Source: Chloroflexi bacterium RBG_16_64_43
Lineage (GTDB): Bacteria; Chloroflexota; Anaerolineae; Anaerolineales; RBG-16-64-43
Length of the DNA: 13,219 nucleotides
Assembly (NCBI GenBank): GCA_001796965.1
Contig: MGOA01000111.1
Location: 1-13,219 of the forward strand
Direction: 5' to 3'
Position numbers and translations under genes: made by a program. How positions within the stretch are numbered: position 1 is the stretch's first letter; each line of letters opens with the position of its first letter. Under the pieces are notes generated by a model. It saw only the letters and a program-made list of their open reading frames with translations. It was not told where the DNA came from and did no database searches. Shown here in pieces: positions 6,309 to 12,695 of the stretch.

Positions 6309-7928
6309 GTGACTCACAAGATGCGGTGGTGGCTCGTTGTTCTCGGCGCGGTCGGGTTGCTGACCGCGCTTGCACAATCGCACTTCATCACACAGCCCGG
6401 CTATATGGATGCCTGCTATGCCTACAACGGCGGATACTCCGTTGCCGGCGGCCGAGGCTGGAACGACCCATTCCTTTGGAACTATCTGGACGACCCGGTG
6501 GGCTTGCCGCATCCCAGCCACGCTTACTGGATGCCGTTACCCTCTCTCGTCGCGGCAGCAGGCATGCGCATGTTTGGCCTCGACTTCCGCGGAGCGCAAG
6601 TCCCCTTTGTTCTTCTCGCGGCGCTTCTGCCGGCGGTGACGGGGTGGGCGGCTTGGCGTCTCCTGGCCAATGCCCGCCAAGCGGCCCTGGCGGGCATGCT
6701 CGCGGCGTTCACCGGTTTCTATGCCGCCTATTCCACGACGACCGATGGCTTCATCCTGTATACACTGATCGGCACGGGTGTCTTCATGATCGCCGCCGAG
6801 GCACTGGCCCGGCCTCGGAATTGGCTGTGGCTTGCACTCGGAGTGTTGCTTGGGTTGGGCCACCTTACGCGCGCGGACGGTCTTCTGTTCTCGGCCGTGG
6901 TGCTCAGTTTTGTGTGGGTCCGATGGCCGCGGCCTACAACCTCGGGAGCGAGGCCTCGAGCGCAGGCTGGCTCCTCGAGCCGCACGCTCGGCCTGGCGCT
7001 GATTGTGTTCGGCTACTTGGCCGTGACGGGTGCGTGGTACTTACGCAATCAACTGGCGTTGGGCGCCTGGCTTCCGGGAGGCGGGCTGCGCACGTTGTGG
7101 CTCACCGAGTACGACGAATTCTTCCACTACCCGGCGGCGGATCTTGACTTTCAGCACTTGCTGTCGAGCGGTTGGGGTGCGATCGCGCTCGCGCGCGGTG
7201 CGGCCCTCGTACAAAACGTGCAAACGCTTCTCGTCGTGCAGGGCTGGGTCGTGCTGGCCCCATTCGCTATCGCCGGGCTGTGGCACCTGCGCGCCCGGCG
7301 TGAGGTCCAACTCGCCGTCGGGTATCTGCTCGCGCTATTTATTGTGATGACGATCGCTTTCCCGTGGCCGGGGGCACGCGGCGGGTACTTCCATTCTTCG
7401 GCGGCCTTCATCCCGCTTCTGGCCGCCGCGGCCGCGCACGGTCTCGATCGAAGCGTGGAGTGGCTGGCCGAGCGGCGCGGCTGGGTCGCCGCCCAGGCCC
7501 AGGTGGTTTTCGGAACCGCCGCCGCGGTGTTGGCCTGCGGCCTCACCCTGTTCCTCTTTGCGAGCCGCGCGCTCGGCCTCGCCGGAGTTGGGACGACCTG
7601 GGCGCGGCAGGACGAGGCCTATCGCCAAGCGGGCGAAGTGATTCGTGCCGACGGTGGTGCGGCACCGGTTGTTGCGGTCAACAACCCGCCATGCTTCTAC
7701 TATCAAGCACAGCTCCCGGCTGTGGTTATTCCGCAAGGAGGCGCCCAGGCGCTGCAAGATGTCGTCGAGCGATACGAGGTTACATACATCGTTGTGGATC
7801 GCAACCTGCCAAGCGATCTTGTGAGTCTCTTCGCTGACGGAGGAGTCCCGGCCTGGCTGACGCCGATCGGCCGGACGAGCGAGGAGACGGGCAACGCCTT
7901 GGAGATCTTCCGAGTGACCCGGCCATGA
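6309..7928 (+). CDS. Polytopic membrane protein, GT-C glycosyltransferase-like (ArnT/PMT-like fold)
   Basis: This 539-residue protein has about eleven hydrophobic segments. After the first helix (residues 6-23) an external loop holds GYMDACYAYNGG (Asp34) and HPSHAYWMPLPS (68-79), matching the acidic first loop of GT-C enzymes. GHLTRADGLLF (184-194) is the L-T-R-x-D-G motif common in this superfamily. The C-terminal about 110 residues are soluble (PVVAVNNPPCFYY, VTYIVVDRNLP). The GTG start is supported by AAGGGG ending 4 bases upstream (6299-6304). The gap to the previous gene is 58 bases without an evident promoter, and the stop overlaps the next start in ATGA. The expected role is sugar transfer from a lipid-phosphate donor to an envelope glycan or protein, by inference only. 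Confidence 0.82.
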   Translation: MTHKMRWWLVVLGAVGLLTALAQSHFITQPGYMDACYAYNGGYSVAGGRGWNDPFLWNYLDDPVGLPHPSHAYWMPLPSLVAAAGMRMFGLDFRGAQVPFVLLAALLPAVTGWAAWRLLANARQAALAGMLAAFTGFYAAYSTTTDGFILYTLIGTGVFMIAAEALARPRNWLWLALGVLLGLGHLTRADGLLFSAVVLSFVWVRWPRPTTSGARPRAQAGSSSRTLGLALIVFGYLAVTGAWYLRNQLALGAWLPGGGLRTLWLTEYDEFFHYPAADLDFQHLLSSGWGAIALARGAALVQNVQTLLVVQGWVVLAPFAIAGLWHLRARREVQLAVGYLLALFIVMTIAFPWPGARGGYFHSSAAFIPLLAAAAAHGLDRSVEWLAERRGWVAAQAQVVFGTAAAVLACGLTLFLFASRALGLAGVGTTWARQDEAYRQAGEVIRADGGAAPVVAVNNPPCFYYQAQLPAVVIPQGGAQALQDVVERYEVTYIVVDRNLPSDLVSLFADGGVPAWLTPIGRTSEETGNALEIFRVTRP

Positions 7929-9427
7929 CACGCGCCCAGCGGGCAATCGGTTTCGGGCTGCTCGCGCTGGGTCTGGCGGCGCCGCTGGTTTATGTGGCCG
8001 CCTCCCGCGCGGCCGGGTTCAGCGGCTTCCCGCTTGACGACGCTTTCATCCATCAAACGTACGCTCGCAACCTTGCCCTTCGCGGCGCGTGGTCCTATTC
8101 CGCTGGCGAGGTTTCGGCGGGCTCCACCTCGCCGTTGTGGACGGTTCTGATGGCTGGCGGCCACGTGCTGCGGGTTGGGCTACCCGGGTGGCCGATCGGG
8201 TTGGGTATTGCGCTCAGTCTCCTATCGGCCTGGCTGGGTGGGGCGTGGGGCGAACGCGCGCTGGGCGTGCCGCGCTTGCTCGGCGCGGCGGTGCTGTTGG
8301 GCGAGTGGCATCTGGTTTGGGCCGCAGTTTCTGGTATGGAGATCCCGCTCTTCGTGGCCTGGCTGATGGCCTGCTGGTGGCTTCTTGCGCGCCTCGAGGC
8401 GCGGGCCGGCGCAGGTTGGGACGCAGCGCTTGGGCTGGGTCTGGTTGCCGCAGTCGGCGTGTGGATCCGCCCAGAGGCGATACTTGCGCTACCCTTTCTC
8501 GGCTTGGGCGCAACGCTGGCCCGAGGCAGTCAAAGGCAGCGCGTGTGGCGGGGCATAGCCGTTCTGAGTCCTGCCCTGATCTCGCTTCTCCTCTACTTCA
8601 CATTCAATCGACTTCTCGGTGGAGGCATTTGGCCGAACACCTTCTATGCCAAGCAAGTGGAATACGGCGTACTGCGCGGGGAGGGATGGGTGCAGCGCGT
8701 TGGAGGGCAGTCGGCCGCCATCCTGGCTGGACCCCTGGTCGTGCTCGCGCCGTTTCTGTTGGTGGTGGTTTACAGTGCGCTGAAGCAGCGCCGCTGGGAG
8801 AGGCTGGTGCCGATGGCATGGATGATCGCTCACGTGGCGGCGTACACCGCCCGCCTGCCGGTTTCATACCAGCATGGGCGCTATCTCATTCCGGTCATCC
8901 CGCTGGGGCTGCTCTACGGCGCGGCCGGGCTGCGCATGGTGTGGGCTCGCATGCGGGGAGGCCTGGCCGGCAGGGTGCTGGTGCGAGGCGCATGGCTCTC
9001 GTGGGGCGCGGTGGGGCTCGCTTTTCTCGTGTTGGGCGGGCGCGCGTACGTGCGCGATGTTGGGCTCATTGATGAGGAGATGGTGGCAACTGCGCGCTGG
9101 GTCGAGGCGCACACGCCGGAGGGTGCGGTCATTGCCGCGCATGACATCGGCGCGCTCGGGTACTATGCTGAGCGCCGGCTGGTGGACCTGGGCGGGCTGA
9201 CAAGCGCGGCCGCGCTGACAGTGCTGCGTGATCCGCGTGAGCTGGCACAGTTCCTCACGCACGAGGGCAGCGATTACTTGGTGACATTCCCCGGTCTGTA
9301 CCCCCTAGTCGGAAAACGATGCCTGGCGGAATTCTCGAGCGGCGGTTCGATCAGCCCGGCGTTAGGCGGCGAGAACATGCGGGTCTACCGCTGGGCAGGC
9401 GATTGCGCCGAGCGCATCGGACCCTGA
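7925..9427 (+). CDS. Polytopic membrane protein, GT-C glycosyltransferase-like (AftB-like DD loop)
   Basis: This 500-residue protein has about ten membrane segments. The first external loop carries FPLDDAFIHQTYARNLALRG (Asp38-Asp39) followed by GEVSAGSTSPLWT (61-73). The pattern DDA-[FY]-I, YARN, and G-x-T-x-PLW is familiar from bacterial GT-C arabinosyl/mannosyltransferase-like proteins such as mycobacterial AftB. WIRPEA (about 180-185) corresponds to the R-P-E/D motif in the second half of the catalytic core. The soluble tail has DIGALGYYAERRLVDLGGL, also usual in this group. The start ATG overlaps the previous stop (ATGA), a sign of translational coupling and probably of joint function. 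A promoter for the next gene begins 9 bases after its stop. The specific sugar and acceptor cannot be assigned. Confidence 0.83.
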   Translation: MTRAQRAIGFGLLALGLAAPLVYVAASRAAGFSGFPLDDAFIHQTYARNLALRGAWSYSAGEVSAGSTSPLWTVLMAGGHVLRVGLPGWPIGLGIALSLLSAWLGGAWGERALGVPRLLGAAVLLGEWHLVWAAVSGMEIPLFVAWLMACWWLLARLEARAGAGWDAALGLGLVAAVGVWIRPEAILALPFLGLGATLARGSQRQRVWRGIAVLSPALISLLLYFTFNRLLGGGIWPNTFYAKQVEYGVLRGEGWVQRVGGQSAAILAGPLVVLAPFLLVVVYSALKQRRWERLVPMAWMIAHVAAYTARLPVSYQHGRYLIPVIPLGLLYGAAGLRMVWARMRGGLAGRVLVRGAWLSWGAVGLAFLVLGGRAYVRDVGLIDEEMVATARWVEAHTPEGAVIAAHDIGALGYYAERRLVDLGGLTSAAALTVLRDPRELAQFLTHEGSDYLVTFPGLYPLVGKRCLAEFSSGGSISPALGGENMRVYRWAGDCAERIGP

Positions 9428-9435
9428 CGTGCGCA

Positions 9436-9464
9436 TTGCCCGGCCGATTCCGCAGTGCTATACT
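9436..9464 (+). promoter_or_regulatory. Promoter of the sensor-kinase homologue
   Basis: TTGCCC (9436-9441) and TATACT (9459-9464) are separated by 17 bases, matching 4/6 and 5/6 of consensus. The leader would be about 80 bases and includes a small GNRA-type hairpin: GCGGC (9499-9503), GTGA loop, GCCGC (9508-9512). It separates the pilus region from the glycosyltransferase genes. Confidence 0.6.
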
Positions 9465-9552
9465 CTGGCACGAGGGTTGATCGTTGCGCATCCCGCTGGC
9501 GGCGTGAGCCGCGCGGGGAGGGCGCTTACTCAAGCTCGGCGAGGCGTGCACG

Positions 9553-10596
9553 ATGACAGAAAAGGCAGCTCCGCCCCCGGAAGGTTCGCTCGAGGCATTG
9601 GTCGAACTCCTCACCGCCGAATTGGAGAAGGTGCGCAGCGAGGCTCAGGAGATCGGCCTGTTGGTCGAGCAGAACCGCGGTGAAGTTGAAAAGCTACGCC
9701 AGCGGCAGGCGGCCGTCTCGACGCGCCTCAAGCAAATCCAACCTGCGTTCGATACCGTCCCGCGCGAAGATATTCGCGCGGCGTACGAGACCGCGCTCGA
9801 CGCGCAACAACGGCTGTTCAACACGGGGGGCGAGCTGGAACGGCTGCAGACCAAACAAGAAGTGCTGGTGCGCTTCGGCAAGACCATGCAGGCGGTGCTC
9901 GACACGCTTCAACTGAACAAGCCAGAAGCCGTGGCCACCTCCGCCGCGCCCAAATCCTTTCTGGTGCGGTTGGTCGAGGCGCAGGAGACCGAACGCTTGC
10001 GTCTCTCGCGCCTGATGCACGACGGCCCGGCGCAGGTGCTGGCCAATTTCATCCTGCAGGTGGAGATCGCCGGGCGCCTGTTTGAGATCGACCCCGCTCA
10101 GGCCAAGTCGGAGCTGGTCACGCTCAAAGGCAATGCGGCCACCTCGTTTCAGCGCATCCGTGATTTCATCTTCGACTTGCGGCCGATGATGTTGGACGAC
10201 CTGGGTCTGGCGCCGACGACGCGCCGCTACTTGGATGCGATGAAGGAGAAGAGCGGCCAGGATCTGAGCTTCATTTTCACCGGAACGGAGAAGCGCCTGC
10301 CCAGCCACTATGAGGTGATCCTCTTCCGCGCCATCCAGCAGCTGGTGGCCGTGGCTCGCGATGTGTGCCAGGCGAGCAAGGTCAAGACCATGCTGGACCT
10401 GGATGAGAATCGGGTGCGCATCATTGTCGAGCATGACGGCAAGGTGCTCGACGGCAAGGCGATGGGGGAGGACGATCCGTACGAGCTGCGCAACCTGAAG
10501 GAAAGGGTGGAAATGCTGGGCGGCTCGTTCCAGTACGAAGGGCAGGAAGGACTCGGCACGCGGGCCATCATTGAGGCACCAATCCTGCACGACTAG
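9553..10596 (+). CDS. DegS/NarX-family sensor histidine kinase homologue with degenerate ATP-binding site
   Basis: This 347-residue protein has no membrane segment, so it is cytoplasmic. Residues about 12-120 form a coiled-coil-rich sensor-like region (ELEKVRSEAQEIGLLVEQ). Residues 145-215 are a HisKA_3 dimerisation domain: ETERLRLSRLMHDGPAQVLA has the phospho-acceptor His156, and FDLRPMMLDDLGL (207-219) is the second helix motif seen in DegS. In the C-terminal HATPase domain the N-box reads LFRAIQQLVAVARDV (257-271), so the Glu and Asn that hold Mg-ATP are replaced. The D-N-G-x-G-F box reads HDGKVLD (294-300). The later LKERVEMLGG and GLGT elements remain. Autophosphorylation is therefore doubtful. 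The start is ATG with GAGG 7 bases upstream. The nearest receiver domain is the CpaE fusion at 12696, a natural partner because DegS-type kinases work with NarL-type receivers. Confidence 0.88.
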   Translation: MTEKAAPPPEGSLEALVELLTAELEKVRSEAQEIGLLVEQNRGEVEKLRQRQAAVSTRLKQIQPAFDTVPREDIRAAYETALDAQQRLFNTGGELERLQTKQEVLVRFGKTMQAVLDTLQLNKPEAVATSAAPKSFLVRLVEAQETERLRLSRLMHDGPAQVLANFILQVEIAGRLFEIDPAQAKSELVTLKGNAATSFQRIRDFIFDLRPMMLDDLGLAPTTRRYLDAMKEKSGQDLSFIFTGTEKRLPSHYEVILFRAIQQLVAVARDVCQASKVKTMLDLDENRVRIIVEHDGKVLDGKAMGEDDPYELRNLKERVEMLGGSFQYEGQEGLGTRAIIEAPILHD

Positions 10597-10622
10597 GGCG
10601 GAACGTGGCGCACTTGGCCAGA

Positions 10623-10638
10623 AAATTGCACGCAATTT
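10623..10638 (+). promoter_or_regulatory. 16-bp AT-rich palindrome, possible operator for the first pilin gene
   Basis: AAATTGC-AC-GCAATTT: two 7-base arms pair perfectly around a 2-base centre. It sits 27 bases after the kinase stop and about 25 bases upstream of the likely -10 (TATTCT, 10665-10670), so it covers or abuts the -35 zone. It is unusually AT-rich for this genome. A two-base loop is too tight for an RNA hairpin, so a dimeric DNA-binding protein is the likelier reader. Confidence 0.5.
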
Positions 10639-10660
10639 GTTAACTGCTGGGCCCGGTCAA

Positions 10661-10670
10661 GGTCTATTCT
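10661..10670 (+). promoter_or_regulatory. Candidate -10 region of the first pilin promoter
   Basis: GGTCTATTCT (10661-10670) resembles GGTCTATAAT before the second pilin (10986-10995). No good -35 is visible; TTAACT (10640-10645) has a 19-base spacer. The transcript would start near 10677 and include a GC hairpin (CCGCC, CCTG loop, GGCGG, 10687-10700) before the ribosome binding site. Confidence 0.35.
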
Positions 10671-10737
10671 TATGGTATACCTCTCGCCGCCCCTGGGCGG
10701 GGCAGGCGAAATCCAGGATGGAAGGGGGGTGGTTGCG

Positions 10738-10884
10738 TTGCCGCGGCCGAACCACCTTCGAGCCCAAGGCTTGTTGGAGTACGCATTGATACTCGTCCTC
10801 GTCGCTATTGTGGTCGTGGTGATCCTGGCCGTCTTCGGCCCCGCTGTCGGCAACATGTACAGCAATGTCATTGCGCAGTTCTAG
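10738..10884 (+). CDS. Flp-type (type IVb/Tad) pilin, divergent copy
   Basis: From the TTG at 10738 this encodes 48 residues: a short basic leader (PRPNHLRA), the pilin motif QGLLEYALI, a single hydrophobic helix (LVLVAIVVVVILAVF) and a short tail GPAVGNMYSNVIAQF. Flp pilins are cleaved by a TadV/CpaA-type prepilin peptidase so that Glu lies at +5 and Tyr at +6; that puts the cut between Ala and Gln (A|QGLLEY). The usual -1 residue is Gly, as in the other two pilins here. The start is uncertain. A G-rich GGAAGGGGG (10720-10728) fits TTG 10738 with about 8-10 bases of spacing. GTG 10729 is too close to it. ATG 10672 would give an unusually long leader and lies at the promoter. The tail differs from pilins 2 and 3, so this may be a minor or alternative subunit. 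Confidence 0.88.
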   Translation: MPRPNHLRAQGLLEYALILVLVAIVVVVILAVFGPAVGNMYSNVIAQF

Positions 10885-10985
10885 GAGGGGCTTTTGCCCT
10901 GGCCGCGCGGCACGCTCCTTGCCCCCCCGCCGGCGAGTTCGCACGCCTTCGGTAAGCTTTTCGCAAGGCGAATCCGCAGGGGGCC

Positions 10986-10995
10986 GGTCTATAAT
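10986..10995 (+). promoter_or_regulatory. -10 element of the second pilin promoter
   Basis: GGTCTATAAT contains a perfect TATAAT (10990-10995). At 17 bases upstream there is only GGCGAA (10967-10972), so a typical -35 is lacking; an activator may help, or the promoter is weak. The predicted start near 11002 leaves a leader of about 40 bases. An imperfect hairpin (CGCCTT 10944-10949 with AAGGCG 10965-10970) lies just upstream. Confidence 0.5.
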
Positions 10996-11041
10996 GTGGG
11001 CAACCTGAAAGAGCGAGCCCAGAATGAAAGGAGGTTAAATA

Positions 11042-11188
11042 ATGTTCAAGAGGTTCCAGAGGAAGGGTCAGGGTCTTGTTGAATATGCGTTGATTCTAGT
11101 CTTGGTTGCTGTTGTCGTAATTGTGATCCTGTCCCTGCTCGGCCCGGCGATCGGAAACGTCTTCAGCAACATCGTGACCAACATCTAG
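11042..11188 (+). CDS. Flp-type (Tad) pilin, major-type copy A
   Basis: This 48-residue protein starts at an ATG with a near-perfect AAAGGAGG (11027-11034) 7 bases upstream, the strongest ribosome binding site in the window, as expected for an abundant subunit. The leader MFKRFQRKG is followed by the processing motif G|QGLVEY, with Glu at +5 and Tyr at +6. One hydrophobic helix (ALILVLVAVVVIVILSLLGP) follows, then the tail AIGNVFSNIVTNI. The mature pilin would be about 39 residues, very small even for Flp pilins. It is almost identical in sequence to the pilin at 11264, differing in the leader and by one Val/Ile in the tail. It has its own -10 (10990-10995) and is followed after 75 bases by that copy, without a clear terminator. 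Confidence 0.93.
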   Translation: MFKRFQRKGQGLVEYALILVLVAVVVIVILSLLGPAIGNVFSNIVTNI

Positions 11189-11215
11189 CCGGTTCACACC
11201 CGTCTTACCATGTAG

Positions 11216-11249
11216 TCGACAGGTCTGCCTTGCGGTGAGATCCTGTCGA
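11216..11249 (+). other. Stem-loop between the two major-type pilin genes
   Basis: TCGACAGG (11216-11223) pairs perfectly with CCTGTCGA (11242-11249). The 18-base interior can extend the stem imperfectly. There is no T-tract, so it is not a standard terminator. Its 3' arm ends against the ribosome binding site of the third pilin (GGAG, 11251-11254). Possible roles are mRNA stabilisation, processing, or modulation of translation. Confidence 0.5.
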
Positions 11250-11263
11250 GGGAGAAAAAGAAG

Positions 11264-11407
11264 ATGAAGCGCTTTATGAAGAAAGGCCAAGGTCTGGTTG
11301 AGTACGCGCTGATCCTGGTGTTGGTGGCTGTGGTGGTGATCGTGATCCTCTCGCTGCTCGGCCCGGCCATCGGCAACGTGTTTAGCAACATCATCACGAA
11401 CATCTAA
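11264..11407 (+). CDS. Flp-type (Tad) pilin, major-type copy B
   Basis: This is a 47-residue protein with ATG start and GGAG (11251-11254) 9 bases upstream. The leader MKRFMKKG precedes the cut site G|QGLVEY, then the same hydrophobic helix as copy A and the tail AIGNVFSNIITNI. In the last 41 codons only one amino acid differs from copy A (Ile for Val), yet 22 codons differ synonymously. Copy B uses C/G-ending codons almost throughout, copy A more A/T-ending ones. The mature product should assemble into the same fibre. A strong terminator follows 26 bases after the TAA, so the pilin transcript or transcripts probably end here and cpaB is expressed separately. Confidence 0.93.
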   Translation: MKRFMKKGQGLVEYALILVLVAVVVIVILSLLGPAIGNVFSNIITNI

Positions 11408-11433
11408 GTACATTGCAGTCGCGTCGGACGTCA

Positions 11434-11466
11434 GCAAAGGGCCTCCCATGCGGCGAGGCCCTTTGC
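11434..11466 (+). terminator. Rho-independent terminator after the pilin genes
   Basis: A perfect 12-bp stem is formed by GCAAAGGGCCTC (11434-11445) and GAGGCCCTTTGC (11455-11466) around a 9-base loop. AGTTTG follows, so the T-tract is short. The position between the last pilin and a new promoter supports termination. Confidence 0.8.
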
Positions 11467-11485
11467 AGTTTGAAGGGGGGTGCGC

Positions 11486-11513
11486 TTGACAACCCGGGCG
11501 TTCCAGGTATCAT
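11486..11513 (+). promoter_or_regulatory. Strong sigma70-type promoter of cpaB
   Basis: TTGACA (11486-11491, perfect) and TATCAT (11508-11513, 5/6) are separated by 16 bases. This is the best promoter in the window. Transcription should start near 11520, giving a leader of about 110 bases before cpaB and probably driving the following pilus machinery genes. Confidence 0.75.
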
Positions 11514-11564
11514 AACCACCGCACTTGTCCACGGATTTCCCTTTTGTCTGCGCTCTAGCCCAGC

Positions 11565-11599
11565 CCCTGTCGGCCGCGTCGGATAGCCCATCGGCAGGG
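11565..11599 (+). other. Possible hairpin in the cpaB leader
   Basis: CCCTGTCGG (11565-11573) can pair with TCGGCAGGG (11591-11599) using two G-T wobbles, with a 17-base loop. It lies 20 bases before the AGGAGG of cpaB (11619-11624). The leader matches no riboswitch class I know. Confidence 0.3.
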
Positions 11600-11629
11600 T
11601 GGATTTGACCCACGCCCTAGGAGGTCTTC

Positions 11630-12688
11630 ATGCGCCGCCGCCTCTTCCTCATCATCGGCCTGATCCTACTCATCGTCGCGGGGTTGGTCTATGCGTGGAC
11701 GAGATTCAGGCCAACAACGACTCGCAATGCGGCTCCCACGCCGCAGCTTCCGACCGAGGTCTTCTCGGTGGTCTTTGCCGCCCAGGACATCCCTGCCGGG
11801 GCGTTTGTGACGCAGGAGAACATCACCCTCGGGCCGTGGCCCACCCTGTACCGGTTGGAAGGTCTGGTGACGGACCCCACCACCGTCGTGGGATTGCGCG
11901 CGCGGCTCGACATCAAACGGGGTGAGCCGGTCTTCTCGACTCAGGTGACGCAAAGCCTGGCCGGGCAGACCGTGGCCGGCTCGGACATGGCCCTCGATAT
12001 GGCGCCCGGCAAGTTGGCGATCGCCATGCCGATGAGCCGGCTGGCGGGCGTGGCCTTTGCCCCGCAGCGCGGTGATCATTTGGCGGTCATCGGCACTCTG
12101 CTCTTCATCGATCTCGATACAGAGTTCCAGACTTCGTTGCCCAATAGGCTGCAGGTGATCGGGCAGACCGCGGAGGGAAAGATCGAGATCGTCACGGTGG
12201 AGGGCGGACGCAACGACCCGGATGTTCCGTTCTCGAATCTCGTGTTGGCAACCAACGACGTGCCTAGCGAGGCGCAACGCGCCCGCCCCGTCAGCGCGAT
12301 TGTCATCCCAGATGCGCGCGTGTTGGCAGTGGGCACCGTTCAAAGCAAGACCGCAGCCCAGTTGACCGCGGCGGAGGGGGTGGGTGCGCCCCAAGCTCAG
12401 CCCACGCCGGTGGGCGGTGTTACGAGCGCTCCGGATATCATCGTGCTCGAGGTCTTTCCGGAGGAAGCCCTGGCGCTCAACCTGCTTATGAAGACGGGCG
12501 GCGATCTCTCGTTTGCGTTGCGTGCCACGGGTGATACCTCGGCCCTCGATCTGCCGAGCTGGGACCTGCAGCGTCTGATCACCGAGCGCAACATCTCGCT
12601 GCCTCCCAAGCTGCCTTACGGCCAGGCCAATTTCACCAACCAGCTCTTCATTCCGGAACTTCCTGGGGACAGAATACCGGTTAAGTGA
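11630..12688 (+). CDS. cpaB: CpaB / RcpC family Flp pilus assembly protein
   Basis: CpaB (RcpC) proteins are anchored in the cytoplasmic membrane and help assemble the Tad pilus in the cell envelope. In Gram-negative members they act with the secretin; the partner in this organism is not evident. The 352-residue protein has an N-terminal anchor (RRRLFLIIGLILLIVAGLVY, residues 2-21), then a SAF domain of about residues 43-105 with AAQDIPAGAFVTQENI and LDIKRGEPV. The RcpC-type domain follows, with PQRGDHLAVIG (145-155) and VIPDARVLAVG in the third quarter. Length is within the family's usual range. The ATG has a clear AGGAGG 5 bases upstream. It has its own promoter (11486-11513) behind the pilin terminator, and the next gene begins 7 bases after its stop, so the two form an operon. 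The C-terminal about 50 residues (SWDLQRLITERNISLPPKLP) show no motif known to me. Confidence 0.92.
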   Translation: MRRRLFLIIGLILLIVAGLVYAWTRFRPTTTRNAAPTPQLPTEVFSVVFAAQDIPAGAFVTQENITLGPWPTLYRLEGLVTDPTTVVGLRARLDIKRGEPVFSTQVTQSLAGQTVAGSDMALDMAPGKLAIAMPMSRLAGVAFAPQRGDHLAVIGTLLFIDLDTEFQTSLPNRLQVIGQTAEGKIEIVTVEGGRNDPDVPFSNLVLATNDVPSEAQRARPVSAIVIPDARVLAVGTVQSKTAAQLTAAEGVGAPQAQPTPVGGVTSAPDIIVLEVFPEEALALNLLMKTGGDLSFALRATGDTSALDLPSWDLQRLITERNISLPPKLPYGQANFTNQLFIPELPGDRIPVK

Positions 12689-12695
12689 CCGCGCT

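Noticed and set aside
9465..9552. c-di-GMP or other riboswitch in the kinase leader
   Set aside because: The leader has a small GNRA-loop hairpin but none of the conserved riboswitch core sequences I know. The leaders of pilin 2 and cpaB also lack them.
10672..10737. ATG 10672 as start of the first pilin
   Set aside because: It would give a roughly 30-residue leader, unlike the 8-9 residue leaders of the other two pilins, and the ATG adjoins the probable -10 element.
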